Positions 37,442-47,476 of a stretch of DNA of 64,000 bases are shown here, piece by piece. Every line of letters begins with the position of its first letter. Position 1 is the stretch's first letter. Made by a program: the position numbers and the translations under genes. The notes below the pieces were generated by a model. It was given only the letters and a program-made list of their open reading frames with translations, was not told where the DNA came from and ran no database searches. The stretch is from Sphaerolaimus hirsutus (lineage: Eukaryota > Nematoda > Chromadorea > Monhysterida > Sphaerolaimidae): the NCBI GenBank assembly GCA_964036195.1, contig OZ038457.1, positions 11,931,147 to 11,995,146 of the forward strand, read 5' to 3'.

Positions 37442-38334
37442 TATCACCATCCATATTGATGTTATTAATTTTCCGGTGAAATTTTGCATTTTCAGGACTG
37501 CATTTTACGTTGAGCTGTAATTTAGCTGTATTTAGAATACCGGTGCACGGCGCACTGAAATTTCGAGTGATCGCAAATCCTCCAATAAGCCCCCCCCCCT
37601 TGAATAAGTCATTCCCCTTGAATAACCCCCCTCCCCCCAAAAAAACTCCGGCAGTAAATGTCATAGACAAAATATAATATGCAGTTGTAATTCAGAGTCG
37701 AACGTCAGAACGTTTGAACGCATAACTCAAAAACTAAACGTGCATAGCGTCCCCATGTAAAAAATATATGAAAACTTCATATTCACACGTTTTCACAGTG
37801 ACATTCCCCACTACCAACGGCCCGAAACTGCTGAAACTGCGGCGGCTTTGTTCTTTATCTGACCCACATACGCATTCATTTCGAATTTTTAAATTCTAAG
37901 CAGAATTGAATACGTTTGTGACTCACAGAGTCAGGCCGAAAATGAGCAATCTGAAACCAGAATGCCGTTGTGAGAGTCATTGCAACTTTTCGTAAACGAA
38001 CCTGGTTGCCATTTTGCAGGACATTTTACGTGACTTTTGACACTTTGCATGACATTTGACATTTTACAGGGTCGTGGACTGGCACCTGCAAGTTGTGTTT
38101 AACAGGAAACGTTTGGCTTGTTTTCATTTAATTTGTATTCAGGTAAATCGGCTTAAGCGCTTTTTGAAGAGTTGCAAGAGATATTTTAATAGGTTGACAG
38201 TAATCCTCTCCGCACTACGTAAAAATGTCAGACAAGGATACATTCATGTAAAATTCTATGCGGACAATTTATATGTACATCGTGCTATTCCCGCTACATT
38301 TCACATCTGCGGTCTGCTAAAAATCCGGTAACCT

Positions 38335-38569
38335 GGGGGCAGTTCCGTAAGTGGAGAAGTGAAATGAGAAGTGAAAAGCGAAGTCACTTAGACAGCATTG
38401 TTTCTGATAATGGTTATGATTATTTAGTGGGAAACGTGCCGATTTTTCGTTTCTGTCGGGACTTTAAAAAACTTCACATCAAAAATTCACTTCGCTTTTC
38501 ACTTCCCATTTCACTTCTCATTTCACTTCTCACTTCCCATTTCACTTCTCCACTTGCGGAACTGGCACC
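38335..38569. repeat. Inverted repeat of AAGTGAAATGAG units
   Basis: GGGGGCAGTTCCGTAAGTGG at the left and CCACTTGCGGAACTGGCACC at the right; arms are repeats of GAAGTGAAAT. Resembles the foldback in MOB1 intron 1 (42419-42703). Confidence 0.75.
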
Positions 38570-39368
38570 AATCCAATGTTGAATATCCAATAAAATTAAG
38601 TGGGCAATAAGAGCGGTTTTTCGTTCGCTGACAAACTTCTGTTTTGTCTCAAATTGCTCAGTCATTTTTATATTTCACTTTTTTCACTTGCGGCGACTTC
38701 GACAGGCGACGCTATTCTGACTTTCGACAGCCAGTTTTTTGACAAATGCCAGTGCAAGTATTTTGACAGAAATATTTTATTACCGAAATTCCTCCACTGA
38801 ACTGGAATATACGTGCTTTTTATGCGCAAAACCAAGTCTAAACCTGTCGTTTTTCCTCAATATTTTTGTGATAAATATTTTCAAATTGAACTCATTTTAT
38901 GCAAAGTGCATTGATCCCACTAGGGCCATGTTTGCACAAGGACACGCATCTCAATTTTCACGCCCAGTGGCTGGCCAACACAACACACCTGTGCACATTG
39001 GCCTCCATTCACTGGAATTTATCAATCTGTTTGGCGGGTTTATCAGAGGATGGAAGGATGATGTATTTTTAGTGCAAGCTTAGCAGTTGTATTAGCAGCG
39101 CCGGTTGTCGCGGCTAATATTTATGCTGTCGTCAAACAGACGAAATACAGATAGATTTCAACCTATGAATACGCGTATAAATACACCACGTAAATACACA
39201 AATACTTTGATATAGGTACTCGAATAAAATTAGCGTATGAAATTGAGTTTGTATTTTATCACATGCTTTGATTTACATTCGTCGCTGTGCGGTGCATTTT
39301 TTTATTTTAAGATCTAATTTTTATACATTAGAACCAAGCCGCATGCTAGTCAGGTACAAGTGCTCTTA

Positions 39369-40995
39369 GGCGCACCGCACACTGCAAAGTGTAACGATCG
39401 GGTCCGGACGTTTTAATTTCCAGAATTACACTAGCGCAGAATTACACTAGCGGCCAGAATAGTTGAGACTTTTCAGCATAGAGAAATGGGAGGCTGGGGG
39501 TCCACCACACTTATGTTGCTTCCCAGTAACTTATCCCTAACCCAATTTTGATACTGTCAGAGTATGCTGGGTTTTCAGGTCAAGACTTTGACGAGAAAAA
39601 TTTGTTTGCTTGAATAATCCCCCAGTCACTAGATAAGGGGGTCTATAAAAAGATGATTAAAATAAAAAATTAAAAAATCTGGCCAATCTGGATGATTGAT
39701 TTTGAAGCTTAATAACTTGGCCATTTCTGGGCTGATTTGAATCATTAACTCTTACAATGATCGGGACGACCTGAAGATTTTGATGTCAGATCAGTGATGT
39801 ATAAATTCTGTATGCCGATTTGACCCAGTTTTTCAACCAAAACAAATTTTTTGAACATGCTATCGTATACTCTTGATTGAGAGAAACACAATACTGAAAG
39901 AATCAAATCGATATCTCTGACCAATCAAAAGTTATAGCACTTCAAACTTCTGTCTTTCATCTGTATCAATAACCGCAGGCCCAAATCAATATACTGTATT
40001 GGCTTGTTTTGAACCCCGGGCACTGTATTTTTTCACAACGTCCTTACAGTGGCACTCAATTCAAGCATGGCACTCAATTCGAGCATGGTACTGTATTATT
40101 TGGCAAGGCATTTCAAATCCCTTATAGACATCGCTGTACATATTTTGGTACATATATCGATCCCAGCTGCGTAATTATGATGTAATTGCAACAGCTGCAT
40201 CAATTAGATACAACAATGACTGGACATTTTTTAACAACAGAAGCAACAGCACAGAAGCCACTTGCATGCAGTAACTTTTTAAACGTACTGTGTTTCCAGC
40301 ATCATGTTTGCTTCTATTACTTAGGTGTGGGGGGCACTCAATTCAAGCATGGCACTGTATCGTTTCATAAGGCAGTTACCCTGGCACTGTATTTGAGCAT
40401 GGCACTCAATTCAAGCATGGCACTCAAAACAAGCCAATACGGTATTCAGAACTATACATCACCGATTTGACCTCAAAAATGAACTCTCCAGACATTTGTG
40501 ATCATTTTAAAAGTCGATTGACAAAAATCGGTCAACAAATGAACGAGTTATTGATGTGCAAATTTTGTTATTTCTGGCTGACGCCCAATTTTTTTAGAAA
40601 AATTTACTTTTTTTCAGACCCACCATTTCTTGGGTCAGGGGAGTCTAGAAAGATGCCATCGATTTTCACGTTAGCCCCAACATAGAATTACATTATATTC
40701 AAATATCAACACTTTTCGCTCAGCGGTTGAGGAGTGACGTGCACGCGAACACAGTCAGACCTCACCTGAACAAATTTCCCTTATGAGATGACAGTGGAGA
40801 GTCTCAACTATTCTGGCCGCTAGTGTATAAAGTCAGTTCGGACGATTTTATTTACGACACATCTAAAAAACTACTGAAAATTGGGTCGGTTCGGACGATT
40901 TTTAATTCCACCCCTCTTTTTAATTCCGCCTTTGAATTCCACCCATGCAAAAATCGTCCGAACTTCCCGTTACACTTTCCAGTGTGCGGTGCGCC
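39369..40995. mobile_element. PIF/Harbinger-type non-autonomous element
   Basis: Ends GGCGCACCGCACACTG and CAGTGTGCGGTGCGCC, flanked by TTA on both sides (39366-39368, 40996-40998), the 3-bp target size of PIF/Harbinger. Carries the TCGGACGATTTT motif near both ends. A second element is nested inside. No transposase found. Confidence 0.8.
39445..40825. mobile_element. Mariner-type non-autonomous element nested in the Harbinger-type element
   Basis: Ends CACTAGCGGCCAGAATAGTT and its complement, flanked by TA, as in Tc1/mariner. The interior has diverged inverted arms with the GAACATGCTATCGTATACTC motif of the 33811-35210 foldback, plus repeats of GGCACTCAATTCAAGCAT near 40050-40430. Confidence 0.8.
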
Positions 40996-42029
40996 TTAGA
41001 GTTGAGGCGAAATTTTCTACAGAAAATTTATTTAAAATATTTTATCAAAATTTCGGTAGGGAAAAAATTATCTTTCCGCAACCCAGATAACTATTTTACC
41101 GTTCATTTCACCATCAAAAGCGATAAAATGCATCTACAGTTGATATTGATTAGCCGATTGATGACGTTTTCAGTTGTCGTGGGCAGCAGATGGCAGAAAT
41201 TCCACAGCGGCACACGGCGCGCACTTATCGACTGCCGCCCTCTGTTTAGCGTAGTGTTTACTGGCAGTTCGTCACGCACCCGCTAGACACTAAAATCTAA
41301 TGCAAGTTTGGCACGAATAGTAGGGTTAGCGCAGCCGGCACTATTCCAGGGTGTTTTGTTTACACCGCCACAACTTGTATCCTACAAAATTTGCGCTCCT
41401 CGCTGCAAACAGCGTTACATATTGCAGGGCGATGACTTAGATGTCTAGTGCACGTCGCAACGGGCGGCGCTGTCTTGCGCTCCGCGGTCGCTGCGCAGCG
41501 CCGCCACCAAGTGCAGCGGCGCGGTGGAAAAACGCCTTTTTCGGGCTGCGAAATTTCGTTCGACAGCCCGTTCAAGGTAGATAGTGCAGTCAGGAAATTT
41601 TTTTGCCATAACATTGAAAATGCAGCATTGATTGTTGGCATTCCGCTGTAAATATCCCAATTTTAAGTGGATACATAATTGGCCGCCATTTTCCCAACAC
41701 TACGGCGCGCAGACGGCCGGCCATGTTAAACCTGGCAGCGGGCGAGTGCGTACACCTTACTTACCCACGTAAAATACATAGGTAGTATTTGCTCGCAAGT
41801 GCGACGGGCGGCGGCTGGTCGCATCGATCCCGCGGCGATATCTCGCAAGTTTTACCCGGCGCGAACTCATGCAAACGCCTACATTTTACGCTGAAACAGA
41901 ACGCCCGCGCAATTTCGTTAATTCTTCGTCCCCATAGACCGTTTATCAACCGCACAACTCGCTTTTTTCTCAGGTCTACTCTCACAAATCCAGTTTCTAA
42001 ATAATTGTCGACAAAAAATCCAAAAAAAC

Positions 42030-42341
42030 ATGGCGGCCTGCGGCCCGTTCCCCGGCAGCAGCGCCATCGAGCGCGGCATGAACATGTTCATGCCGTCGCG
42101 CTCGAACAGCACGTTCAAGCCGCGCAAGCGGCCTAAAGGCAGCGAAAAGAGCGAGGCAGTTCGGGAGCTGTCGCAGCGGCGCATGGAGACTTTGGGCAGT
42201 GGGAACTTGAGAGCCGCTGTTAGACTGCCTGAGGGAGAGGACCCGGATGAATGGGTAGCCGTGAATATCGTGGACTTTTTCAACCAGATTACGATGCTGT
42301 ACGGCACTATTACGGAGTATTGCACGCCGGAAAAATGTCCG
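42030..42341 (+). CDS. MOB1: MOB1 exon 1
   Basis: From the first ATG through EYCTPEKCP; donor CCG/GTGGGT, phase 0. The upstream 400 bases are GC-rich, as in a promoter, without a clear TATA box. Confidence 0.95.
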
Positions 42342-44613
42342 GTGGGTTCTCGCTTGCATTCGGGGGGCGAAACTAGATTGTTTCAAACTCGGGAAATTTT
42401 CGATCAGGGGCCAGTTGCGCAAGTGGTAAAGTAAAAAGTAAAACTTTACTCTTCACTCCTTACTTTGCTCTTTAATTTTCCACTTGTTGAACCAGCACCA
42501 GGGGGCAGTTCCAAACCGTCAATTGTGTATCCAAATTTGATGTTTTTTTTGTATTCAATCTTAGATTTGGATACAAAAACACAGGTCTGGATACAAAAAA
42601 ATAAAATTGGGATACACAGTGGACAATTTGGGACTGCCCCTAGTGCTGGTTCCACAAGTGGAAAATTAAAGAGTAAAGTTTTCCTTTTTACTTTACCACT
42701 TGCCTTCTGAGAAAGATGCATTGTTCTCAATTTTCAGGCCGGTGAGGCATTTTTTATCGTGAGAATAATCAGTTGGGCTGCAAAAAAATTCAGATCCAAT
42801 TCAGGGACTCGTCCAGACACACTTGTGTGCAAAATTTTTGTATTTTACCCTGGTGCATAAGTCCCAGACATTTTCCTAGCAATTGATTGGGCGCTGCAAT
42901 TTGTTAAAAAGCCGAATTATAAAACTTGCCAACACTGCACGGCATGACAACGAGAAAAGAGGAAAATCCGCCACGACATGACGTCAGTTTATTCCACTTT
43001 CCAGGTGATGTCAGCAGGCCCCAAATATGAATACTACTGGGCAGATGGGCAGACAACAAAAAAGCCGATCAAGTGTACAGCACCTCAGTATATTGATTAC
43101 TTGCTCAGCTGGGTACAGGAGCAGTTGGAAGATGATGCACTGTTCCCCAGTAAAATTGGTAGGTTGGCGTGAGCATAACTCATAAGCACCAATGAATGGG
43201 TGGGATCAGAGGTCTCCAAGATTTTGACCTTCGCGGGGCTGGATGGATAGATAGCTGAAGCTTTTCCTGGGGGGCTCGCGGGTGCAAAATTATAGCCTTT
43301 TTCAAGGTATAGAATGTAAAAAAGCTGAAAAAATCGCTAAAAATTGGTTAGAAATAGCGAAAATAGGTATAACTACGAATAAAGCCGAAAGTAGCGATTT
43401 TGAAACCGAATATAGGTAAAATGGAACAAAAATTAACGCTTTTGGGTGAAAATTGGGCGAAAAAATCGTTAAAAATTTACACCACATAGGTGGATAACTG
43501 AGCGATTTGGGGGATAGATGGTCAAAATGGGGATGGCCCGGCCGTAAAGTAAACCCGGCCGTAAAGTAGAGGGTGCTACTTTAGGCCGGGCATCATTACG
43601 GCAGAGTTGTTCAAAGTACTGAACTTTTTTCAAAGTAAACGTAAACGTAAAGTATTTTATTTTTAGTGACACCTGAGTACAGAAAACGTAAAGTAAAATT
43701 TTTCTACTTTTATGCTGTTTAAAAGGTGAGTAAACGTAAAATATCTGTAAATACTCAGGGAAAGCGTAAAAGTAAGAAATTTTTCGATTTTGTACCTAGG
43801 AAAACGTAAAAATGAGTATAGGTGAAAGCAAGAGTCGTCGCTATCCCTACCCATCGCGAATTCTATAATTTCCGCTGTTATTTTTTCAGCCGTTTATATT
43901 CGTGTGAGTGATTTTTTGCTTTTTATACACTCAAAAAATGTTCACAATCACGTTTTCTGTACTCGCGTACTTTCAAAAAGTACGCGAGTAAGTGAGTACC
44001 GGTATTTTTTTCGGGAGGAAACGTAAACGCGTTTACGCAGCATTCGAGTATACGTATTTATCGAGTAAACGTAAATACGTTTGTACAACTATGCCTTACG
44101 GCCGGATATACTTTACGGCCGGGTTTACTTTACAGCAGAGTTCTCGCCGGTCAAAATGTCTGCCCCGGTATAGATAGATAGCTGGCCGCTTTGGGGGGTA
44201 CCCCCCCCCCCCCTTGGTGGACTACAGGCTGCGATTTGTTGGGTTGAGGATCGGATGGGTTTGGCGGGTATTCAATCTGCATGTAAATAAGTGATAGAAA
44301 GCAAAACTATGGCAAAAAGCCTGGCGAAGGGTGCAAAAATCCGCTCTGTACTAAAACCTTCAAAACTGTCAACGCAGGCCAGCCGTTCCCACCCGACTTC
44401 ATGTGCATGGGGCGGACAATTATGAAGCGTCTGTTCCGCGTCTACGCGCACATCTACTACCAGCACTTCAGCGACATTGAAACTCTGAAGGAGGAGGCGC
44501 ACTTGAACACCAGCTTCAAGCACTTCGTGCTGTTTGTCAATGAGTTCCACATGATCGACAAGAAGGAGTTGCAGCCGTTGCAGGAACTCATTGAAAAGCT
44601 CACATCGCAATGA
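42030..44613 (+). CDS. MOB1: MOB1 kinase activator (gene span, 3 exons)
   Basis: Encodes a MOB1A/B-type adaptor that binds and activates NDR/LATS kinases in the Hippo and mitotic-exit pathways, in cytoplasm and at centrosomes. Human-like blocks in order: STFKPRKRPKGS, TLGSGNLRAAVRLPEGEDPD, EWVAVNIVDFFNQITMLYGT, ITEYCTPEKCP, VMSAGPKYEYYWADG, KPIKCTAPQYIDYLLSWVQE, RLFRVYAHIYYQHF, EEAHLNTSFKHFVLFVNEF, LQPLQELIEKL. The Cys/His zinc site residues (Cys in EYCTPEKC, His in RVYAHIYYQHF) are present. The first ATG (42030, purine at -3 and G at +4) gives 233 residues; the ATG at 42078 gives 217 residues and aligns with the family start MSFLFSSRSSKTFKPKK. Introns are filled with repeats. Confidence 0.97.
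42419..42703. repeat. Foldback in MOB1 intron 1
   Basis: GCAAGTGGTAAAGTAAAAAG at the left and CTTTTTACTTTACCACTTGC at the right, with inner inverted CCAGCACCAGGGGGCAGTTC / GGGACTGCCCCTAGTGCTGG and GGATACA motifs. 285 bases. Confidence 0.85.
43005..43158 (+). CDS. MOB1: MOB1 exon 2
   Basis: VMSAGPKYEYYWADGQTTKK through ALFPSKI; acceptor TTTCCAG, donor GTAGGT, phase 0 in, 1 out. Confidence 0.96.
43200..43490. repeat. Dispersed TAGATAGATAGCTG / AAAAATCGCTAAAAA repeat
   Basis: Starts GGTCTCCAAGATTTTGACCT...GGATAGATAGCTG and runs into AAAATCGCTAAAAATTGG units. Similar blocks recur at about 57140-57310, 58770-59130, 60650-61000, 61380-61800 and 62060-62480. Confidence 0.65.
43602..44093. mobile_element. 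hAT-like element of CGTAAA units in MOB1 intron 2
   Basis: CAGAGTTGTTC to GTACAACTATG with flanks CATTACGG (43594-43601) and CCTTACGG (44094-44101), a 7-of-8 match. Interior repeats AGTAAACGTAAA. It is nested in a CCCGGCCGTAAAGTA palindrome that spans about 43536-44135. A second, interrupted relative covers about 47950-50290. Confidence 0.72.
44378..44613 (+). CDS. MOB1: MOB1 exon 3 and stop
   Basis: GQPFPPDFMCMGRTIMKRLF to LIEKLTSQ and TGA. Acceptor AACGCAG, phase 1. Confidence 0.96.
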
Positions 44614-44833
44614 AGTGTGTTAGAGTGATGATTAGGTTAAGTGTGAAATTGCTCAGCTTAATCATGATGTTCCACCATTGTGCCAGGTATTTGTTTTTAT
44701 TTTGTGAAGATTCACTGCAAAAAGCATATCTTTAAACTTCATCACTGTAAATAGCCTTAGAAGAGGTGAAGAAATATACGCCAAAGGAATCTCTGTTCAA
44801 ATTTCTATGCTTATAAAAAAGCTCTGAACATAC

Positions 44834-44839
44834 AATAAA
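44834..44839 (+). promoter_or_regulatory. Likely MOB1 polyadenylation signal
   Basis: AATAAA about 220 bases past the MOB1 stop, in AT-rich 3' sequence. Confidence 0.55.
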
Positions 44840-45035
44840 AATTGAAACACGATTCACGCACGGTTTGACTAGGAAATGAAAAACAGGATCGGCTATAAAC
44901 CTTTAAGCATTTTGTAACCATTGGAAACTCACAACAAGTTCTGATTGTCAACAATGCATCGAAATGGGTTCCACGAAAATTTGGACCTCTTGACTGGCAA
45001 GATAGGATAGCTGGAGGCCCTCCAAGGTACGCATA

Positions 45036-45747
45036 TAGGGTTGGCAAGCGATTTTTTTAAGCGATTTTTTTTTTAAAAATCCGATTTTTTTTAAAAAAAA
45101 TCGCAGCACCCGTACCGATTTTTTAAAAAAAAAATCGCTGGCAAAAAATTTTGGTACTCAAGCACTGGGTAAAATGCAAAAATTTCGTGCGCAAGCACAC
45201 ACTTTCATGCAAACAATCCATCAGTTTCTTTTTTCATGGCTTTTACAACCAATTTGGGAATGTAGTACCCATTTATGTGTGCTTTTAAGCATGTAAGGTA
45301 GGCTGTGAATCATTTTAGGAAGTATTCATAGTTATGTTTTTTGTGTTGTCACATCAAACATTTATGCAAAGGCATCATGTTCACTTCCAATATCATTTAT
45401 TGTTTCTGAGCAAGAACATGCTATTTCTGCAACAAAATTGCAAACGGTCAATGAAATGTGATTCACGTCACAAATATTCAATTTAATTACTTTTACACTT
45501 AAAAATAACTGACTTTCAAGCTTTTCCGAAGCTTTACAGTACTTATATTAGCACAGAAAGCATAAGTGTGCATTCCCTACCAATTTATATGGCTTTTATT
45601 ACCCCCAGAGGCGATTTTAGGCAGAAATAGGGCTAATTTTGACCCCAGCGATTTTTATTTAAAAAAATCGATTTTTATTACAAAAAAATCGATTTTTTTT
45701 AAAAAAAATCGGGGTCGTTAAAAAAAATCGATTTTTTTCCAACCCTA
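45036..45747. mobile_element. TAGGGTTGG-ended hAT-type element with AAAAATCG hairpins
   Basis: TAGGGTTGGCAAGCG to TTTCCAACCCTA, flanked by the exact 8-bp duplication TACGCATA (45028-45035, 45748-45755). Both ends are alternating AAAAAATCGATTTTTT blocks; the middle is AT-rich and non-coding. Confidence 0.93.
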
Positions 45748-46140
45748 TACGCATAGCTGTAAAATCCTTTGGGGATTACGTAACGCACCTCTGCACATCC
45801 ATTTTAAGGGTCAAACTTAATGTAGGTATGATTTGTCTTAAACGCACCTAGCTATTTACAAGTCCATTTGCGTTCAAATTTTACCATTTTCATTCCATTA
45901 AAATACAGACTTTGTTTTCATCAAGCAACGACGCGTTTCCAACATCTTTCTGCCAAATTCCCACGAAAGAAATATCTATTTATGTGAATAAATTAACTAA
46001 ATAATGGATGGCGCTTTCGGCAGAGATAGAAAACAAATGTTTCGCAGACACATCAGATAGAATCCGATGAGGGGGCAGCCCCCGTAGTGAAACCCTATAC
46101 TGAAAGCTCTAAAATATTTGCAAGGTTTCTGCAAACTACC

Positions 46141-46463
46141 TACCGCAAATCCTCCAATAAGATACTCCCTTGAATAAGCCCACCCCCCTGTTTACGAGGT
46201 GATGAAAAATCACTCCCTCTTGAACACCCCCCCCCCCTCTGGATGAAAATGACCAGTGTATGCAGTGTATACACATCTTTTCATTGCTGGGACAATTAAA
46301 TACCTGAATTACACGAGTTGACAGACTGCATCCATACAGTGAATTTACTTCATTCAGTGATTCTGAAGTTTTCTGAGGAAAAAATAAGTCCCTTGAATAA
46401 ATCCCCCTCAAAAACGTCTGACGAAAAAATCACTCCCCTGGTTTCTTATTCGAGGGTTTAGGT
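46141..46463. mobile_element. TACCGCAAATCCTCC-ended element
   Basis: TACCGCAAATCCTCCAATAA at the left, CTTATTCGAGGGTTTAGGTTA at the right (diverged end), with CCCTTGAATAA units and a stretch shared with 36840-36970 (GTGTATACACATC, ACGAGTTGACAGAC). Right limit approximate. Confidence 0.6.
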
Positions 46464-46663
46464 TATTCGCAAAACCTTCCAGCAAAGGAATGGCACGGAA
46501 AGCTAGACACTTAAACAGCATTTTACACAGGATTATGCTGGCGTGTGTGGCAATAGGATTAAAAGGAATGGGAATAAATTTGGAGAGCTATTTACAAAAT
46601 TAAAATATTTAGCAGACGGCATCTATGGTAAAGGCATAAGCGATAGACTGACGCCAGCATATT

Positions 46664-46984
46664 TAGGGTTCAAACGGGATCCCGATCCGATCCCCAATAA
46701 ATTCGGGGTTTAGGCGGTTCCCGAAAAAGTTAGAGCAAAAGTTTAAAAAATGAAAGAAATGATTTTTTGCACTGACAAATGTGAACCGAAATGTCCAGGT
46801 GACTTTTGATGTCACCTCTTTTGAATTCGAGTTTGTTTTTAGATTTTTTGTGAAAAATAAAATAAAAATCACTATACAGGAACTTCGGCCAAAATCCGAT
46901 CCCGTGACCATGACACTGACCCTGTGATGATTCCGAATCCAATCACGAAAGCGGATCCGTGACCTCAATCCCGTTTGAACCCTA
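46664..46984. mobile_element. TAGGGTTCAAACGGGATC-ended hAT-type element
   Basis: TAGGGTTCAAACGGGATCCC to ATCCCGTTTGAACCCTA, flanked by the exact 8-bp duplication AGCATATT (46656-46663, 46985-46992). 321 bases, non-coding. One-ended remains of the same terminus occur near 31247-31292. Confidence 0.92.
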
Positions 46985-47226
46985 AGCATATTGCATGTTT
47001 TTTCTAACTGTAAAAATAGCGCTTGAAAATAACAATGAAATGAGCGCTCCGCCTACTGACAAACGTGAAGAAAATCACCAAGAAAGCTTCAATCACTTTT
47101 TAGACGAATCCGAGCAAAATGACTATTTGGTTGTAACGATCACTCAACTGAACGTGCCTAAACAGTATTTACACGCTACAAAACCTACAAAAGCAAGCAT
47201 TCACCGAGAAATTCACCCAAAACTAA

Positions 47227-47476
47227 CTAATAATAATTCATCTCAGCCACAGTCTGGCAAAACTCGTGCCTGTGCACAAAGTCAACTATGACCACGTTCA
47301 AGCCTCTGATTACGGCCATCCGCTCCTTGTTGCAATCTAGATCGGCGTTGTCGTTCTCCTCAGCCGCGTCGTCGGGCGAGTGCAACTGCCGCAGCCATTC
47401 CACGGCGCAGTTGGTCATGCGGTCCGCCATGGCAGAGTCCAGACTGGCCGCGCGGCCTAGGTTCCGCAGTACGTCA
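47227..47476 (-). CDS. PLCXD-like exon 8 and stop
   Basis: SDVLRNLGRAASLDSAMADR to NVVIVDFVHRHEFCQTVAEM then NYY and TAG. Matches NIIAGDFIGADGFVSDVIALN of human PLCXD. Confidence 0.88.

Larger units (their letters stand above)
35716..41999. other. Gene-poor region between LOXHD1-like 5' end and MOB1
   Basis: Six kilobases in which I can support only mobile or palindromic repeats, listed separately. Short open frames show no domain or exon chain. A 5' non-coding exon or promoter of the LOXHD1-like gene could lie here but is not visible. Confidence 0.6.
44860..47226. other. Convergent intergenic region between MOB1 and the PLCXD-like gene
   Basis: Holds three short elements, listed separately, and otherwise AT-rich sequence without recognised genes. 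The open frame at 46995-47291 overlaps the PLCXD-like terminal exon and is not supported. Confidence 0.6.

Noticed and set aside
38739-39083. 114-codon open frame ending GFIRGWKDDVFLVQA
   Set aside because: Considered as a terminal exon, but no upstream exon, domain or conservation could be seen.
46995-47291. 98-codon plus-strand open frame
   Set aside because: Overlaps the conserved PLCXD-like terminal exon on the other strand and has low-complexity composition.
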